From NCBI RefSeq assembly GCF_030012215.1, contig NZ_JASCXX010000006.1:1-64000 (forward strand): a stretch of 64,000 bases of DNA, in the 5' to 3' direction. Numbering within the stretch: the stretch's first letter is position 1; the number at the start of each line of letters is the position of its first letter. The DNA is from Anaerobaca lacustris. GTDB lineage: Bacteria; Planctomycetota; Phycisphaerae; Sedimentisphaerales; Anaerobacaceae. The notes below the pieces were generated by a model that was given only the letters and a program-made list of their open reading frames with translations, was not told the DNA's origin and searched no databases. Positions 1 to 8,682 of the stretch are shown here, piece after piece. Both the position numbers and the translations under genes were made by a program.

Positions 1-42
1 TGGTACGACGTCAGACCCTATGTGAAAGAAGGAGCAGACAAC

Positions 43-2496
43 ATGGCTCGAATCGAAACACGAAGTGCCATCTTCTGGCTGTGCGTGGTCTTGTTGATAG
101 GTTCGACCACTGTGGGGAATCAAGCGAGCGGCGGCAAGATCGAATGCTGGGACATCTTTGAAGTCTCCCTCCAGGGGCCTTCGTCCGGCAACCCGTTTGT
201 GGACGTTCGCCTCCGTGCCCGGTTCCGCCAGGGCGACAGGGTGTTCACGCCGGAAGGTTTCTACGATGGTGAGGGCCTCTACAAGATTCGCTTCATGCCC
301 GATGCCCCCGGCCAGTGGACCTATGTCACCGAGAGCAACCGCCAGGAGTTGGACGGCAAGCGAGGTGCGTTCACCTGTGTCGAGGCCGGGCCCGGCAATC
401 ACGGACCGGTGCGCGTCCACAACCGGCTGCAACTGGCTTACGCCGACGGCACGCCGCACTTTTCCGTGGGGACCACCTGCTATGCCTGGGCGCACCAGGG
501 CGATGCGATGGAGGAGCAGACCCTGGCGACCCTCAAGAACGCCCCCTTCAACAAGATGCGGATGTGCGTATTCCCCAAGAGCTACACCTACAACAAGAAC
601 GAACCCCAGTACTATCCCTACGAAGGCAAGCCTCTGAAAGACTGGGACTTCACGCGCTTCAACCCGGCGTTCTGGCGGCACTTCGAGAAACGCGTCGGGC
701 AGTTGCGGGACTTGGGGATCGAGGCGGACATCATCCTGTGGCATCCCTATGATCGCTGGGGGTTCGCCGAGATGGGCGCCGAGAACGACGATCGGTATCT
801 GCGCTATGCCATTGCCCGGCTCAGCGCATACCGAAACGTCTGGTGGTCGCTGGCCAACGAATATGACCTGATGGCCCCCGGCGCTATGGCCGGTCATCGT
901 GGCGACAAAGCGATGGCCGACTGGGACCGTTTCTTCCAGATCCTGCAGAACGAAGACCCACACCAGAGGCTGCGCGGCATCCACAACTGCCGAGGTTGGT
1001 ACGACCACACCAAGCCGTGGGTGACCCATTGCAGTATCCAGACCAGCGACTTCCGGCGGGCAAAGGAGTTCCGCGACACCTACGGCAAGCCCGTCGTCTA
1101 CGACGAGTGCCGCTACGAGGGCGATATTCCCCAGGGCTGGGGCAACATCACCGCCGAGCAGATGGTGCGAAATTTCTGGATGGGTTCGCTGGCGGGCTGC
1201 TACGTCGGGCACGGCGAGACGTACAAACACCCGGACGATCTGCTGTGGTGGTCCAAGGGCGGGGTCCTTCGAGGGCAGAGTCCCGTGCGGATTCAGTTCA
1301 TGAAGGACCTCATCGAGGCGTTGCCGTACCAGCAGATGCAGCCGGACTTCGGCCACTATCCCGGCGTCTATATCCTGGCCAAGCCGGGCGACTGTTACCT
1401 GATGTACTTCGCGGAGAAGAAGCCTGTTGCGCTCGATCTGCCCGGCGGTCCGTACAAGCTGGATGCGATCGATCCGTGGGAGATGAAGGTCCTCCCAATT
1501 GGTTCGGCCGAGGGGGGCGACTTCCGCTTCACGCCGCCCAGGCAGGACTACGCGATTCGGCTGACGCGTTATGCCCCGGGCGAGAAGAGGCGTCCGACCG
1601 CGCAAGCCACGGCCGACAAGGCCGAGGGGATCGCGCCGCTGACGGTCCGGTTCTCGACGCCGTGGACGGGGCAGTGCCGCTGGGAGTTCGGCAAACTGGG
1701 CAGCTCGACGGAAAGATCGCCTGCATTCACGTTCGAACAGCCGGGGGTGTACACGGTTGCCCTGACCGTTGTGGACGACGAGGGCGCATCGGGTAGCGCC
1801 CTGTTGCCGATTCTGGTGGATCGCCGCTCGGATGAGCCTGTCGTACGATTCGGTTTCGCTCAGGGCGACCGGCCCAAGGTCACGCTTCACGGCGGCAAGA
1901 TCGACCGGGCGTCCGACGGCACGTACGATCTCGGATCGGGCCAGCCGTTCTCATGGATCAAGGTGGGGGATGGGCCCATCCGCGACCTCGAAGGCGCCCA
2001 GTCGTTCACGGTGTCGGGTTGGCTGAACGCGGCGAGCATGGACGTGGGTTCCGGCGGCAATCGCATCCTTTTCAGTCTCCAGCACAATCGGGCGGGGATC
2101 GACATGGTTCATCATGCGGACGGTCGGATGCGTCTGGCGGTCAATGAGTGGCCGGACGGGATTCGCAACGACAGTTCGCCCGGCAGGGTCAAGGTCGGCG
2201 CCTGGATCTTCTTCGCCGTCACATACGATGCGGCCAAGCAGAGCGACAACGTCTGCTGGTATTTCGGCGACGAGAGCACCCCGGCCCGGCTCGATTGCTG
2301 CAACACCTACAACAACGGACCGGTGGATGAAGGCACCGGCGATTTGGTGATTGGCAACTTCAACAAGACTCTTCAGGGCGCCGGGCTGGACCGCCAGTTC
2401 CGCGGTTGCATCCGCGGTTTGCAGATTCATGCGAGCCGTCTGGGAGGACGCGGCGCGCTGTCGCTGGAAAAGGTTCGCGAGATTCAACGTGATTGA
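43..2496 (+). CDS. Exported DUF5060/DUF4038 glycoside-hydrolase-like protein with PKD and LamG modules
   Basis: Predicted secreted glycosidase of 817 residues. I start at ATG 43 because AAGGAG lies 8 nt upstream and a signal peptide follows directly; GTG 22 in the same frame has no such site. Modules in order: signal peptide (about 1-32), DUF5060 beta-sandwich (33-105), a DUF4038 TIM barrel (110-430), a PKD-like domain (about 500-585) and a C-terminal LamG/concanavalin-like domain (590-810). The barrel has clan GH-A style acidic residues: Glu273 in SLANEYD and Glu355 in VVYDECRY. DUF4038 includes the GH140 apiosidases, but specificity cannot be read from these motifs. It leads an operon with a sugar importer and kinase, so it probably releases the sugar those genes import. 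Substrate is inferred only. Confidence 0.8.
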   Translation: MARIETRSAIFWLCVVLLIGSTTVGNQASGGKIECWDIFEVSLQGPSSGNPFVDVRLRARFRQGDRVFTPEGFYDGEGLYKIRFMPDAPGQWTYVTESNRQELDGKRGAFTCVEAGPGNHGPVRVHNRLQLAYADGTPHFSVGTTCYAWAHQGDAMEEQTLATLKNAPFNKMRMCVFPKSYTYNKNEPQYYPYEGKPLKDWDFTRFNPAFWRHFEKRVGQLRDLGIEADIILWHPYDRWGFAEMGAENDDRYLRYAIARLSAYRNVWWSLANEYDLMAPGAMAGHRGDKAMADWDRFFQILQNEDPHQRLRGIHNCRGWYDHTKPWVTHCSIQTSDFRRAKEFRDTYGKPVVYDECRYEGDIPQGWGNITAEQMVRNFWMGSLAGCYVGHGETYKHPDDLLWWSKGGVLRGQSPVRIQFMKDLIEALPYQQMQPDFGHYPGVYILAKPGDCYLMYFAEKKPVALDLPGGPYKLDAIDPWEMKVLPIGSAEGGDFRFTPPRQDYAIRLTRYAPGEKRRPTAQATADKAEGIAPLTVRFSTPWTGQCRWEFGKLGSSTERSPAFTFEQPGVYTVALTVVDDEGASGSALLPILVDRRSDEPVVRFGFAQGDRPKVTLHGGKIDRASDGTYDLGSGQPFSWIKVGDGPIRDLEGAQSFTVSGWLNAASMDVGSGGNRILFSLQHNRAGIDMVHHADGRMRLAVNEWPDGIRNDSSPGRVKVGAWIFFAVTYDAAKQSDNVCWYFGDESTPARLDCCNTYNNGPVDEGTGDLVIGNFNKTLQGAGLDRQFRGCIRGLQIHASRLGGRGALSLEKVREIQRD

Positions 2497-2586
2497 TAGC
2501 ATGATGCCCGGACGCATCGTTGCCGAAGTTCGTGATCGCTCATTGGATGATGGGGTCGGCCATTGCAGGAAGGCAGGTAGCTGGAT

Positions 2587-3537
2587 ATGAAGAAGAGGCT
2601 GTTTTTGCGGATATTGGCGGGGTGTGTGGTAGCGGCGTCGGTCGGCGGTTGCGGCCGTCGCGAGCCGCAAGCGGGAAACAGGATCGCCGTGGTCGTTTCC
2701 ACGCTGAACAATCCGTGGTTCGTCGTGCTTAAGGACGCGGCGAGAGAGCGGGCCGAAGAGCTGGGTTATCGCGTCGATGTGTTCGATTCGCAGAACTCCC
2801 CGGCGATCGAGGCGGGGCATTTCGACACGATCATCGACGGTCGATACGCGGCGATTCTGTTCAATCCGACGGACGCCGAGGGCTCCATCGCCAGCGTCAA
2901 GCGCGCGAAGGACGCCGGGATCCCCACGTTTTGCATGGACCGGGAGATCTCCGCCAGCGACATCGCCGTCAGCCAGATCCTCTCGGACAACTTCTCCGGC
3001 TGCGTGGCCCTGGGTGAGTACTTCGTCCGTCGCCTGAACGGCAAGGGCACCTATGTGGAGCTGCTCGGCCTGCTCGGCGACAACAACACGAAGAACCGCT
3101 CGGACGGATTTCACAGCGTGGTCGACAACTACCCCGAATTGAAAATGGTGGCTCAGCAGACGGCGGACTTCGACCGCACCAAGGCGATGGAAGTCACCGA
3201 GTCGATCCTTCAGGCGCATCCCCATATCGACGCGGTGTTCTGCGGCAACGATGCGATGGCCATGGGGGCCTATCGGGCTCTGGTCGCGGCCGGCAAGGAC
3301 ACGCAGGTGATGGTCTTCGGGTTCGACGGCGCCAGGGACGTGATCGACGAGATTCGGGCGGGCCATATCGTCGCGACCGGCATGCAGTTCCCCAAGACCA
3401 TGGCGCGGATGGCGGCCGAGTTCGCCGACGAGTACATCCAGGGCAAGAGGGACTTCGCCCAGAAGATCCCCGTGGCCGTCGAGTTGGTGACGCAGGAGAA
3501 CATCGACAAGTACATCGCGTACGGTCGCCAGGAATAG
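2587..3537 (+). CDS. Ribose-type sugar-binding lipoprotein of an ABC importer
   Basis: Periplasmic binding protein of the RbsB/Peripla_BP_4 class, 316 residues, the usual length. The N-terminus is basic then hydrophobic with a lipobox-like end (VGGC, Cys22; LAGC at Cys13 is an alternative), so it should be lipid-anchored. The mature part starts with the family pattern [11 protein letters not shown] and contains the conserved [15 protein letters not shown] segment near residue 217. It lies 90 nt after the glycosidase gene and 21 nt before a DUF2291 gene, followed by the cognate ATPase and permease. Ligand unknown; operon content favours a pentose or branched sugar such as apiose. The family is certain, the ligand is inference. 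Confidence 0.85.
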   Translation: MKKRLFLRILAGCVVAASVGGCGRREPQAGNRIAVVVSTLNNPWFVVLKDAARERAEELGYRVDVFDSQNSPAIEAGHFDTIIDGRYAAILFNPTDAEGSIASVKRAKDAGIPTFCMDREISASDIAVSQILSDNFSGCVALGEYFVRRLNGKGTYVELLGLLGDNNTKNRSDGFHSVVDNYPELKMVAQQTADFDRTKAMEVTESILQAHPHIDAVFCGNDAMAMGAYRALVAAGKDTQVMVFGFDGARDVIDEIRAGHIVATGMQFPKTMARMAAEFADEYIQGKRDFAQKIPVAVELVTQENIDKYIAYGRQE

Positions 3538-3558
3538 TACTGTGGACGCACACTACGA

Positions 3559-4263
3559 ATGAAACGAAGGTATCTGATTCATCTGATCGGCTGCGCCGCG
3601 CTTGTCCTGGTGCTCGGCAGTTCTGTGGAGTTTCGCCGTCTGGAGGACAAACGGGCCGAGGAGCGGGCCGAAGGATTCCAGCCGGCGGAATACGCGCGCG
3701 ACTTCTGGGACAACCGATTGGATGCCGCGCTGGGCGGCGCCGTGGCCGCCGAGGAACTGATCGGTCTGTTCAATACGAACATGGAAGCCGCTGTCCGAAA
3801 GGGCAGGATCCTTGGCCATAGCCGGGTGCGCGCCTATCTGCTTCAGGGCGCCGGCCGGATCACGGCGACTGATAGGGACGGGCTGCAGGTCAGCGTCCTG
3901 GCCGACGATCCTGGCGCGGAGGTTCTGATCTGCACCGGGGCCTACATCTCGGGCAACGCCGTCAGAGACGCCTCGGGGTTGATCGACGTCAGCGCCTTCT
4001 CCGATACCATGAGATTCAATCGGATCAGCTCCGAGATCAATCGGATCGTGGTCCAAGATGTCATCGCGCCGTTTCTGGCCAGGCGGCCGCAGGTGGGCAT
4101 GGTGATGCGTTTCGTCGGCGCTGCTGAGGTCGCCGACGACGCCACGGAACGAGTCCCCTTCGGAGGTCGGCTCAAGGACAATCAGGTCGAAAGCGATCTG
4201 CATCTTCTCAAGGTCGTCCCCATTCGGCTGGAAATGGAACCATCGTTTGTGGGCGAGCGTTGA
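3559..4263 (+). CDS. DUF2291 family protein linked to ribose-type ABC importers
   Basis: A 234-residue protein with one N-terminal membrane anchor or signal segment (about 5-22) and a soluble remainder. It matches the DUF2291 family in length, in the N-terminal region around FWDNRL and in the ISGNAVRD region. That family is repeatedly encoded between RbsB-like and RbsA-like genes but has no established biochemical role. Here it sits exactly there: 21 nt after the binding protein gene and 3 nt before the ATPase gene. Probably an accessory envelope component of the importer. No catalytic motif is visible. Confidence 0.75.
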   Translation: MKRRYLIHLIGCAALVLVLGSSVEFRRLEDKRAEERAEGFQPAEYARDFWDNRLDAALGGAVAAEELIGLFNTNMEAAVRKGRILGHSRVRAYLLQGAGRITATDRDGLQVSVLADDPGAEVLICTGAYISGNAVRDASGLIDVSAFSDTMRFNRISSEINRIVVQDVIAPFLARRPQVGMVMRFVGAAEVADDATERVPFGGRLKDNQVESDLHLLKVVPIRLEMEPSFVGER

Positions 4264-4266
4264 AGC

Positions 4267-5859
4267 ATGGTCGCAACCGGACCCCATGAAATCGTTCTGG
4301 CCGCCGAGGCGGTCAGCAAGAGCTTCGGCGGTGTCAAGGCCCTTGACGGCGCTCGTCTGGAGGTCTGGGCGGGCAAGGTCAACGCCCTGATGGGCGAGAA
4401 CGGCGCCGGCAAGTCCACGCTGATGAAAGTCCTGGCGGGCGTGTATCAGGATTACGAAGGCCGCATCCTCCTGAACGGGCAGCCGGTGGCCTTCGCCGGT
4501 CCGCGCCAGGCCCAGGAGCGGGGTGTGGCGATGATTCACCAGGAGCTGAATCTGATTGGCGGTCTGAGCATCGCGGAGAACATCTTCCTGGGCCGGGAGT
4601 TCGTCGGCGCGCTGGGTCTGATCGACTTCAAGGTCATGGCCGCCGAGGCCGCCCGGCTGCTCGATCGGCTCGATCTCAAGGTGGACCCTCGCACGCCGGT
4701 CGGCCGGCTTCGCGTCGGTCAGCAGCAGATCGTGGAGATCGCCAAGGCAATGGCGTGCAATGCCCGCGTGATCATCATGGACGAGCCCACCAGCGCCATC
4801 AGCGGCCGCGAGGTGGATGTCCTGTTCGGCCTGATCCGCACCCTGACCGAACAGGGGGTGGGGGTGGTGTATATCAGCCATAAAATGGACGAGGTCTTCC
4901 GGATTTCCGACCGCATCACGGTGATGCGGGACGGCAGGACGGTGCACGCCGGCAATTGCTGCGAGGTAAGCCAGGACGACGTCGTTCGCATGATGGTGGG
5001 CAGAGACGTCAAAGACTTCTTCGTCAGCAGCCGCGCCGACGTTGGGGCCGAGGTGTTCCGAGTTGAGAAGATGTCCTTGCCTCATCCGGATCGTCCCGGC
5101 GATTTCCTGGTCAGGGATGTCAGCTTCTCGGTGGCCCGGGGCGAGGTGCTCGGCCTGTTCGGGCTGATGGGCGCCGGCCGCAGCGAGCTATTCGAGACGA
5201 TCTTCGGACTCCACGCGCCAACGGCCTCGGGACGTGTCTTCCTGGAGGGCCGGCCGCTGGCAGCGAATACAGCGCGCGCTTCGTCTGCGGCCGAGGCGAT
5301 TGCCGCCGGACTGGGGTTGGTGCCGGAAGATCGCAAACGCCAGGGGCTGGTCATGGAGATGTCCGTTGCCGAGAATATGACGTTGGCCAGCCTCCACACA
5401 GTCGAGCGGCTGGGATTTCTCAGCGACCGATTGGAGCGGGCGATGGCCGGCGACTACGTCCGGCGTTTGGCCATTCGAACGGCATCGCACCGCCAGCCGG
5501 TCAGGCATCTGAGCGGTGGCAATCAGCAGAAGGTGGTCCTGGCCAAGTGGCTGGCTACGCGGCCCAAGGTGCTGTTCCTCGATGAGCCGACCCGCGGCGT
5601 GGACGTCAACGCCAAGAACCAGATCTATGAGCTGATCCATGAACTGGCGGCCGCCGGTCTGGCGATTGTGATGATCTCCTCCGAGTTGCCCGAGATCATG
5701 GCCATCGCCGGAAGGATTATCGTTCTGTCCGAGGGCCGGCAGACAGCCGAGTTCTCTTGCGATCAGGCATCGGAAGAACGTCTCTTGCGGGCGGCCCTTC
5801 CCGGAAGCCTTTCGGGTGGGGCGCGCGCCCGGGTGCCGCAAGGTGGGGAATTCTCATGA
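4267..5859 (+). CDS. Ribose-type sugar ABC transporter, double ATPase subunit
   Basis: RbsA/MglA-class ATPase of 530 residues with two nucleotide-binding domains. Domain 1 has Walker A GENGAGKS (residues 43-50), signature LRVGQQQ and Walker B VIIMDEPTSAI. Domain 2 has the degenerate Walker A typical of this class (GLMGAGRSE), signature LSGGNQQK and VLFLDEPTRGVD. It energises uptake of the sugar captured by the upstream binding protein. The stop codon overlaps the permease ATG (ATGA), indicating translational coupling. Confidence 0.9.
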   Translation: MVATGPHEIVLAAEAVSKSFGGVKALDGARLEVWAGKVNALMGENGAGKSTLMKVLAGVYQDYEGRILLNGQPVAFAGPRQAQERGVAMIHQELNLIGGLSIAENIFLGREFVGALGLIDFKVMAAEAARLLDRLDLKVDPRTPVGRLRVGQQQIVEIAKAMACNARVIIMDEPTSAISGREVDVLFGLIRTLTEQGVGVVYISHKMDEVFRISDRITVMRDGRTVHAGNCCEVSQDDVVRMMVGRDVKDFFVSSRADVGAEVFRVEKMSLPHPDRPGDFLVRDVSFSVARGEVLGLFGLMGAGRSELFETIFGLHAPTASGRVFLEGRPLAANTARASSAAEAIAAGLGLVPEDRKRQGLVMEMSVAENMTLASLHTVERLGFLSDRLERAMAGDYVRRLAIRTASHRQPVRHLSGGNQQKVVLAKWLATRPKVLFLDEPTRGVDVNAKNQIYELIHELAAAGLAIVMISSELPEIMAIAGRIIVLSEGRQTAEFSCDQASEERLLRAALPGSLSGGARARVPQGGEFS

Positions 5860-6842
5860 GCATGGGCATGTTGAAGCGACCGAACTACAAGACGTTCCTC
5901 TCGCAGTTTCACTCGCTGATTGCGCTGCTGATGATGGTTCTGGCGTTCAGTATCCTGGCGGACGGCTTTCTGTCGCGGGACAACTTCTGGACGGTGATGC
6001 GGCAGATTTCGGTCAACCTGTGCCTGTCGGTCGGCATGACGCTCGTGATTCTGACCGGGGGCATCGACCTGTCCGTCGGCTCGATCCTGGCGCTGAGCGG
6101 TGCGACCATGGCCGGGTTGCTCAAGCACGGCTCGGAAATCGAGGCGCTGAATTTGTACGTCGGCTATGGTGTCCCGGCCGCCATCGCCATCGGCATCCTT
6201 GTCGGCGCCTCGCTCGGTCTGTTCAACGGCATCATGATCACTCGATTCCGGGTCCCTCCGTTCATCGCGACGCTGGCCATGCTCACGATCGCGCGCGGGC
6301 TGACGCGGCTGTACACGGGCGGTCAGGCCATCACCGGCCTGGGCGACACCTTCGTGCGCATCGGATCGGGCCGGTTGCTGGGCATCCCCAACCAGTTCTG
6401 GATCGCCGCCGGGATCGTCGTCGCGGCCGTCGTGCTGTTGCGGAAGACCCGTTTCGGGCGATATGTCTACGCCGTGGGTGGCAATGAGGAGGCCGCCAAG
6501 CTCTCCGGCCTGAACGTCCATCGGATCAAACGAACGGTCTACATCCTCTCGGGCGCCTTGTCGGCTGTCGGCGGATTGATCGTGACGAGCCGCCTGAACT
6601 CGGCCACGCCCATCGCCGGAGAAGGACTCGAACTGGACTCCATCGCCGCCGTCGTCATCGGCGGCACGTCGCTGTCCGGGGGGCGGGGTTCGGTGTTCGG
6701 GACCGTCCTCGGGGCGCTGATCATCGGCGTGCTCAACAGCGGACTGGTGATTATGGGCGTCGATCCGTTCTGGCACCAGGTCATCAAAGGGCTGGTCATC
6801 CTGCTGGCCGTCATCATCGACAGGTTGCATTCCACCGAGTAA
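5856..6842 (+). CDS. Ribose-type sugar ABC transporter permease
   Basis: RbsC-class inner-membrane permease of 328 residues with about nine hydrophobic segments. The start at ATG 5856 overlaps the ATPase stop and has AGGTGGGG about 7 nt upstream; the 33 codons open upstream in this frame lie inside the ATPase gene and are not plausible membrane-protein sequence. Family hallmarks are LTGGIDLSVGSILALSG near residue 70 and GGTSLSGGRGSVFGT near 270. It forms the channel of the importer encoded by the three preceding genes and is followed 9 nt later by the transketolase genes. Confidence 0.9.
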   Translation: MSMGMLKRPNYKTFLSQFHSLIALLMMVLAFSILADGFLSRDNFWTVMRQISVNLCLSVGMTLVILTGGIDLSVGSILALSGATMAGLLKHGSEIEALNLYVGYGVPAAIAIGILVGASLGLFNGIMITRFRVPPFIATLAMLTIARGLTRLYTGGQAITGLGDTFVRIGSGRLLGIPNQFWIAAGIVVAAVVLLRKTRFGRYVYAVGGNEEAAKLSGLNVHRIKRTVYILSGALSAVGGLIVTSRLNSATPIAGEGLELDSIAAVVIGGTSLSGGRGSVFGTVLGALIIGVLNSGLVIMGVDPFWHQVIKGLVILLAVIIDRLHSTE

Positions 6843-6851
6843 GGGACCGAT

Positions 6852-7709
6852 ATGCCGTCACAATTCTCCAGGAACACCGAGCGAACCGCCGACGACCTGC
6901 AGGTCCGCTCGATCCACTATCGAAAGCGGCTGCTCCAGTGCATCAAGCGGGCGAACGCCGGCCATACCGGCGGCGATCTGTCCTGCGTCGATATCCTCAA
7001 CGTACTGTACAACCGGATTTTGAACGTTTCGCCGCAGACGTTCGACTCTCCGGACCGCGACCGGTACGTCCAGAGCAAAGGCCACTCCGTCGAGGCGCTC
7101 TACGTCGTCCTGTCGGATCGGGGGTTCTTTCCGGAGTCCGACCTCGAAACGCTCTGTTGCCGGGCCTCGCACTACGTCGGCCATCCGACGCGCAAGGTCC
7201 GGGGCATCGAGCAGAACACCGGCGCGCTCGGGCATGGGCTGGCCTTCAGCGTCGGCGTCGCTCTGGCGGGCAAGAGGGACGGCAGGGGCTATCGGGTCTA
7301 CACGCTCCTGGGCGACGGGGAGCTGGCGGAAGGGTCGAACTGGGAGTCGATGCTGACGGCGGCGCATTACCGCCTCGACAACCTCGTCGCGATCGTCGAT
7401 CGCAATACGCTTCAGATCACCGGACGGACGGAAGACGTCTGTGCCCTCGAACCGCTCGCCGGCAAGATGGAGGCGTTCGGCTGGGCCGTCCGCGAAGTGG
7501 ACGGGCACGATCTCGATGCGCTGACCGAGGTCTTCGATGCAGCGCCGTTTGCAGCAGACAAACCCAGCGCGGTCATCGCACGAACGATCAAGGGCAAAGG
7601 AGTCCGCTTCATGGAGAACGATCCCAAGTGGCATCACCACGTCCCGACCGACGAGCAGCTTGCGCGGGCGCTGCATGAACTGGACGAACGGCTGAAGGAG
7701 GCGCAGTGA
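6852..7709 (+). CDS. Transketolase-like enzyme, N-terminal (TPP-binding) subunit
   Basis: First half of a split transketolase, 285 residues, matching the thiamine-diphosphate binding half. The cofactor motif runs from GDGELAEGSNWE to IVDRN (about residues 155-180), and conserved catalytic-site segments KGHSVEALY and GHPTRKV precede it. Together with the overlapping next gene it should form one active enzyme that transfers two-carbon units between sugar phosphates. Split transketolases are common, but its place between a sugar importer and a kinase suggests a dedicated catabolic enzyme such as the apulose-4-phosphate transketolase pair rather than the housekeeping enzyme. Confidence 0.85.
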   Translation: MPSQFSRNTERTADDLQVRSIHYRKRLLQCIKRANAGHTGGDLSCVDILNVLYNRILNVSPQTFDSPDRDRYVQSKGHSVEALYVVLSDRGFFPESDLETLCCRASHYVGHPTRKVRGIEQNTGALGHGLAFSVGVALAGKRDGRGYRVYTLLGDGELAEGSNWESMLTAAHYRLDNLVAIVDRNTLQITGRTEDVCALEPLAGKMEAFGWAVREVDGHDLDALTEVFDAAPFAADKPSAVIARTIKGKGVRFMENDPKWHHHVPTDEQLARALHELDERLKEAQ

Positions 7710-8665
7710 TGGGCTTTGAGGCGGGGGCCGAATTGGGCCGGGCGAATCTCGACGTGTTTGCCGAGACGCTGCTTTCGATGGCGCGAGTGGACCGGAACGT
7801 GCTCGTGGTCACCAGCGATTCGCGCGGCTCCGGCAAGCTGGCGCCGTTTGCCGCGGCCCTGCCGGAGCAGATCGTCGAGGTGGGCATTGCCGAGCAGAAC
7901 CTCGTGGGCGTGGCGGCCGGGCTTGCTTCGGCAGGCAAGATCGTGTATGCGGTTTCGCCGGCGTCCTTTCTGACCGCGCGGGCCCTCGAACAGATCAAGA
8001 ACGACGTCTGCTACTCCGACCGGCCGGTCACGCTGGTGGGCATCAGCGCCGGCGTCAGCTACGGGGCCTTGGGCTCGACGCATCACTCCACCCATGACCT
8101 GGCGGCCCTTCGCGCGATCGAGAACCTCACGATTCTCATTCCGGCCGATAACTTCGAGACGGTCGAAGCGGTGAAAGCCACCGCCGGGATGGAGCACCCT
8201 GTATACCTGCGTTTTGGCAAGCGTCCCCTTCACCATCTGCACCCGCCGCAGACGCCGTTCACCGTGGGCAAGGCGCTGACCGTCCGTGAGGGCACCGACG
8301 TCGCCTTCGTCGCCACCGGCGAGACGGTCTATCCGGCCCTGGCGGCCGCGAGGGACCTGGAGAAAGAAGGCCTGTCCGGTCGCGTCATCAGTATGCACAC
8401 GATCAAGCCGCTCGATGCCGATGCGTTGGTGCGGGCCGCCGGTGAGTGCCGGGCGATCGTCACGGTCGAGGAACACAGCGTCTTCGGCGGCCTGGGCGAG
8501 GCGTGCGCCGCCGTCCTCATGCAGGCGGGTCTTCGCCGCCGCTTCCGAATCGTCGGCTTCCCCGACGAGTACATGGTCACGGGAAGCCAGGCGGAGATCT
8601 TCGAGCACTACGGGATCGATGCGCAAGGACTGGCGCGAACCGCCAGGGCGTTGCTTGACAGGTGA
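7709..8665 (+). CDS. Transketolase-like enzyme, C-terminal subunit
   Basis: Second half of the split transketolase, 318 residues, with the pyrimidine-binding domain (VGIAEQNLVGVAAGLA near residue 60) and the C-terminal Rossmann-like domain (SMHTIKPLDADAL, VEEHSVFGGLGEA). ATG 7709 overlaps the preceding stop codon (TGATG) and has GAAGGAG 8 nt upstream, so the subunits are translationally coupled. GTG 7706 is possible but less well placed. Its natural partner is the upstream subunit. Specificity is unknown; the operon favours a pentose- or apulose-derived phosphate. Confidence 0.85.
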   Translation: MGFEAGAELGRANLDVFAETLLSMARVDRNVLVVTSDSRGSGKLAPFAAALPEQIVEVGIAEQNLVGVAAGLASAGKIVYAVSPASFLTARALEQIKNDVCYSDRPVTLVGISAGVSYGALGSTHHSTHDLAALRAIENLTILIPADNFETVEAVKATAGMEHPVYLRFGKRPLHHLHPPQTPFTVGKALTVREGTDVAFVATGETVYPALAAARDLEKEGLSGRVISMHTIKPLDADALVRAAGECRAIVTVEEHSVFGGLGEACAAVLMQAGLRRRFRIVGFPDEYMVTGSQAEIFEHYGIDAQGLARTARALLDR

Positions 8666-8682
8666 AACACGAGAGGAATGAA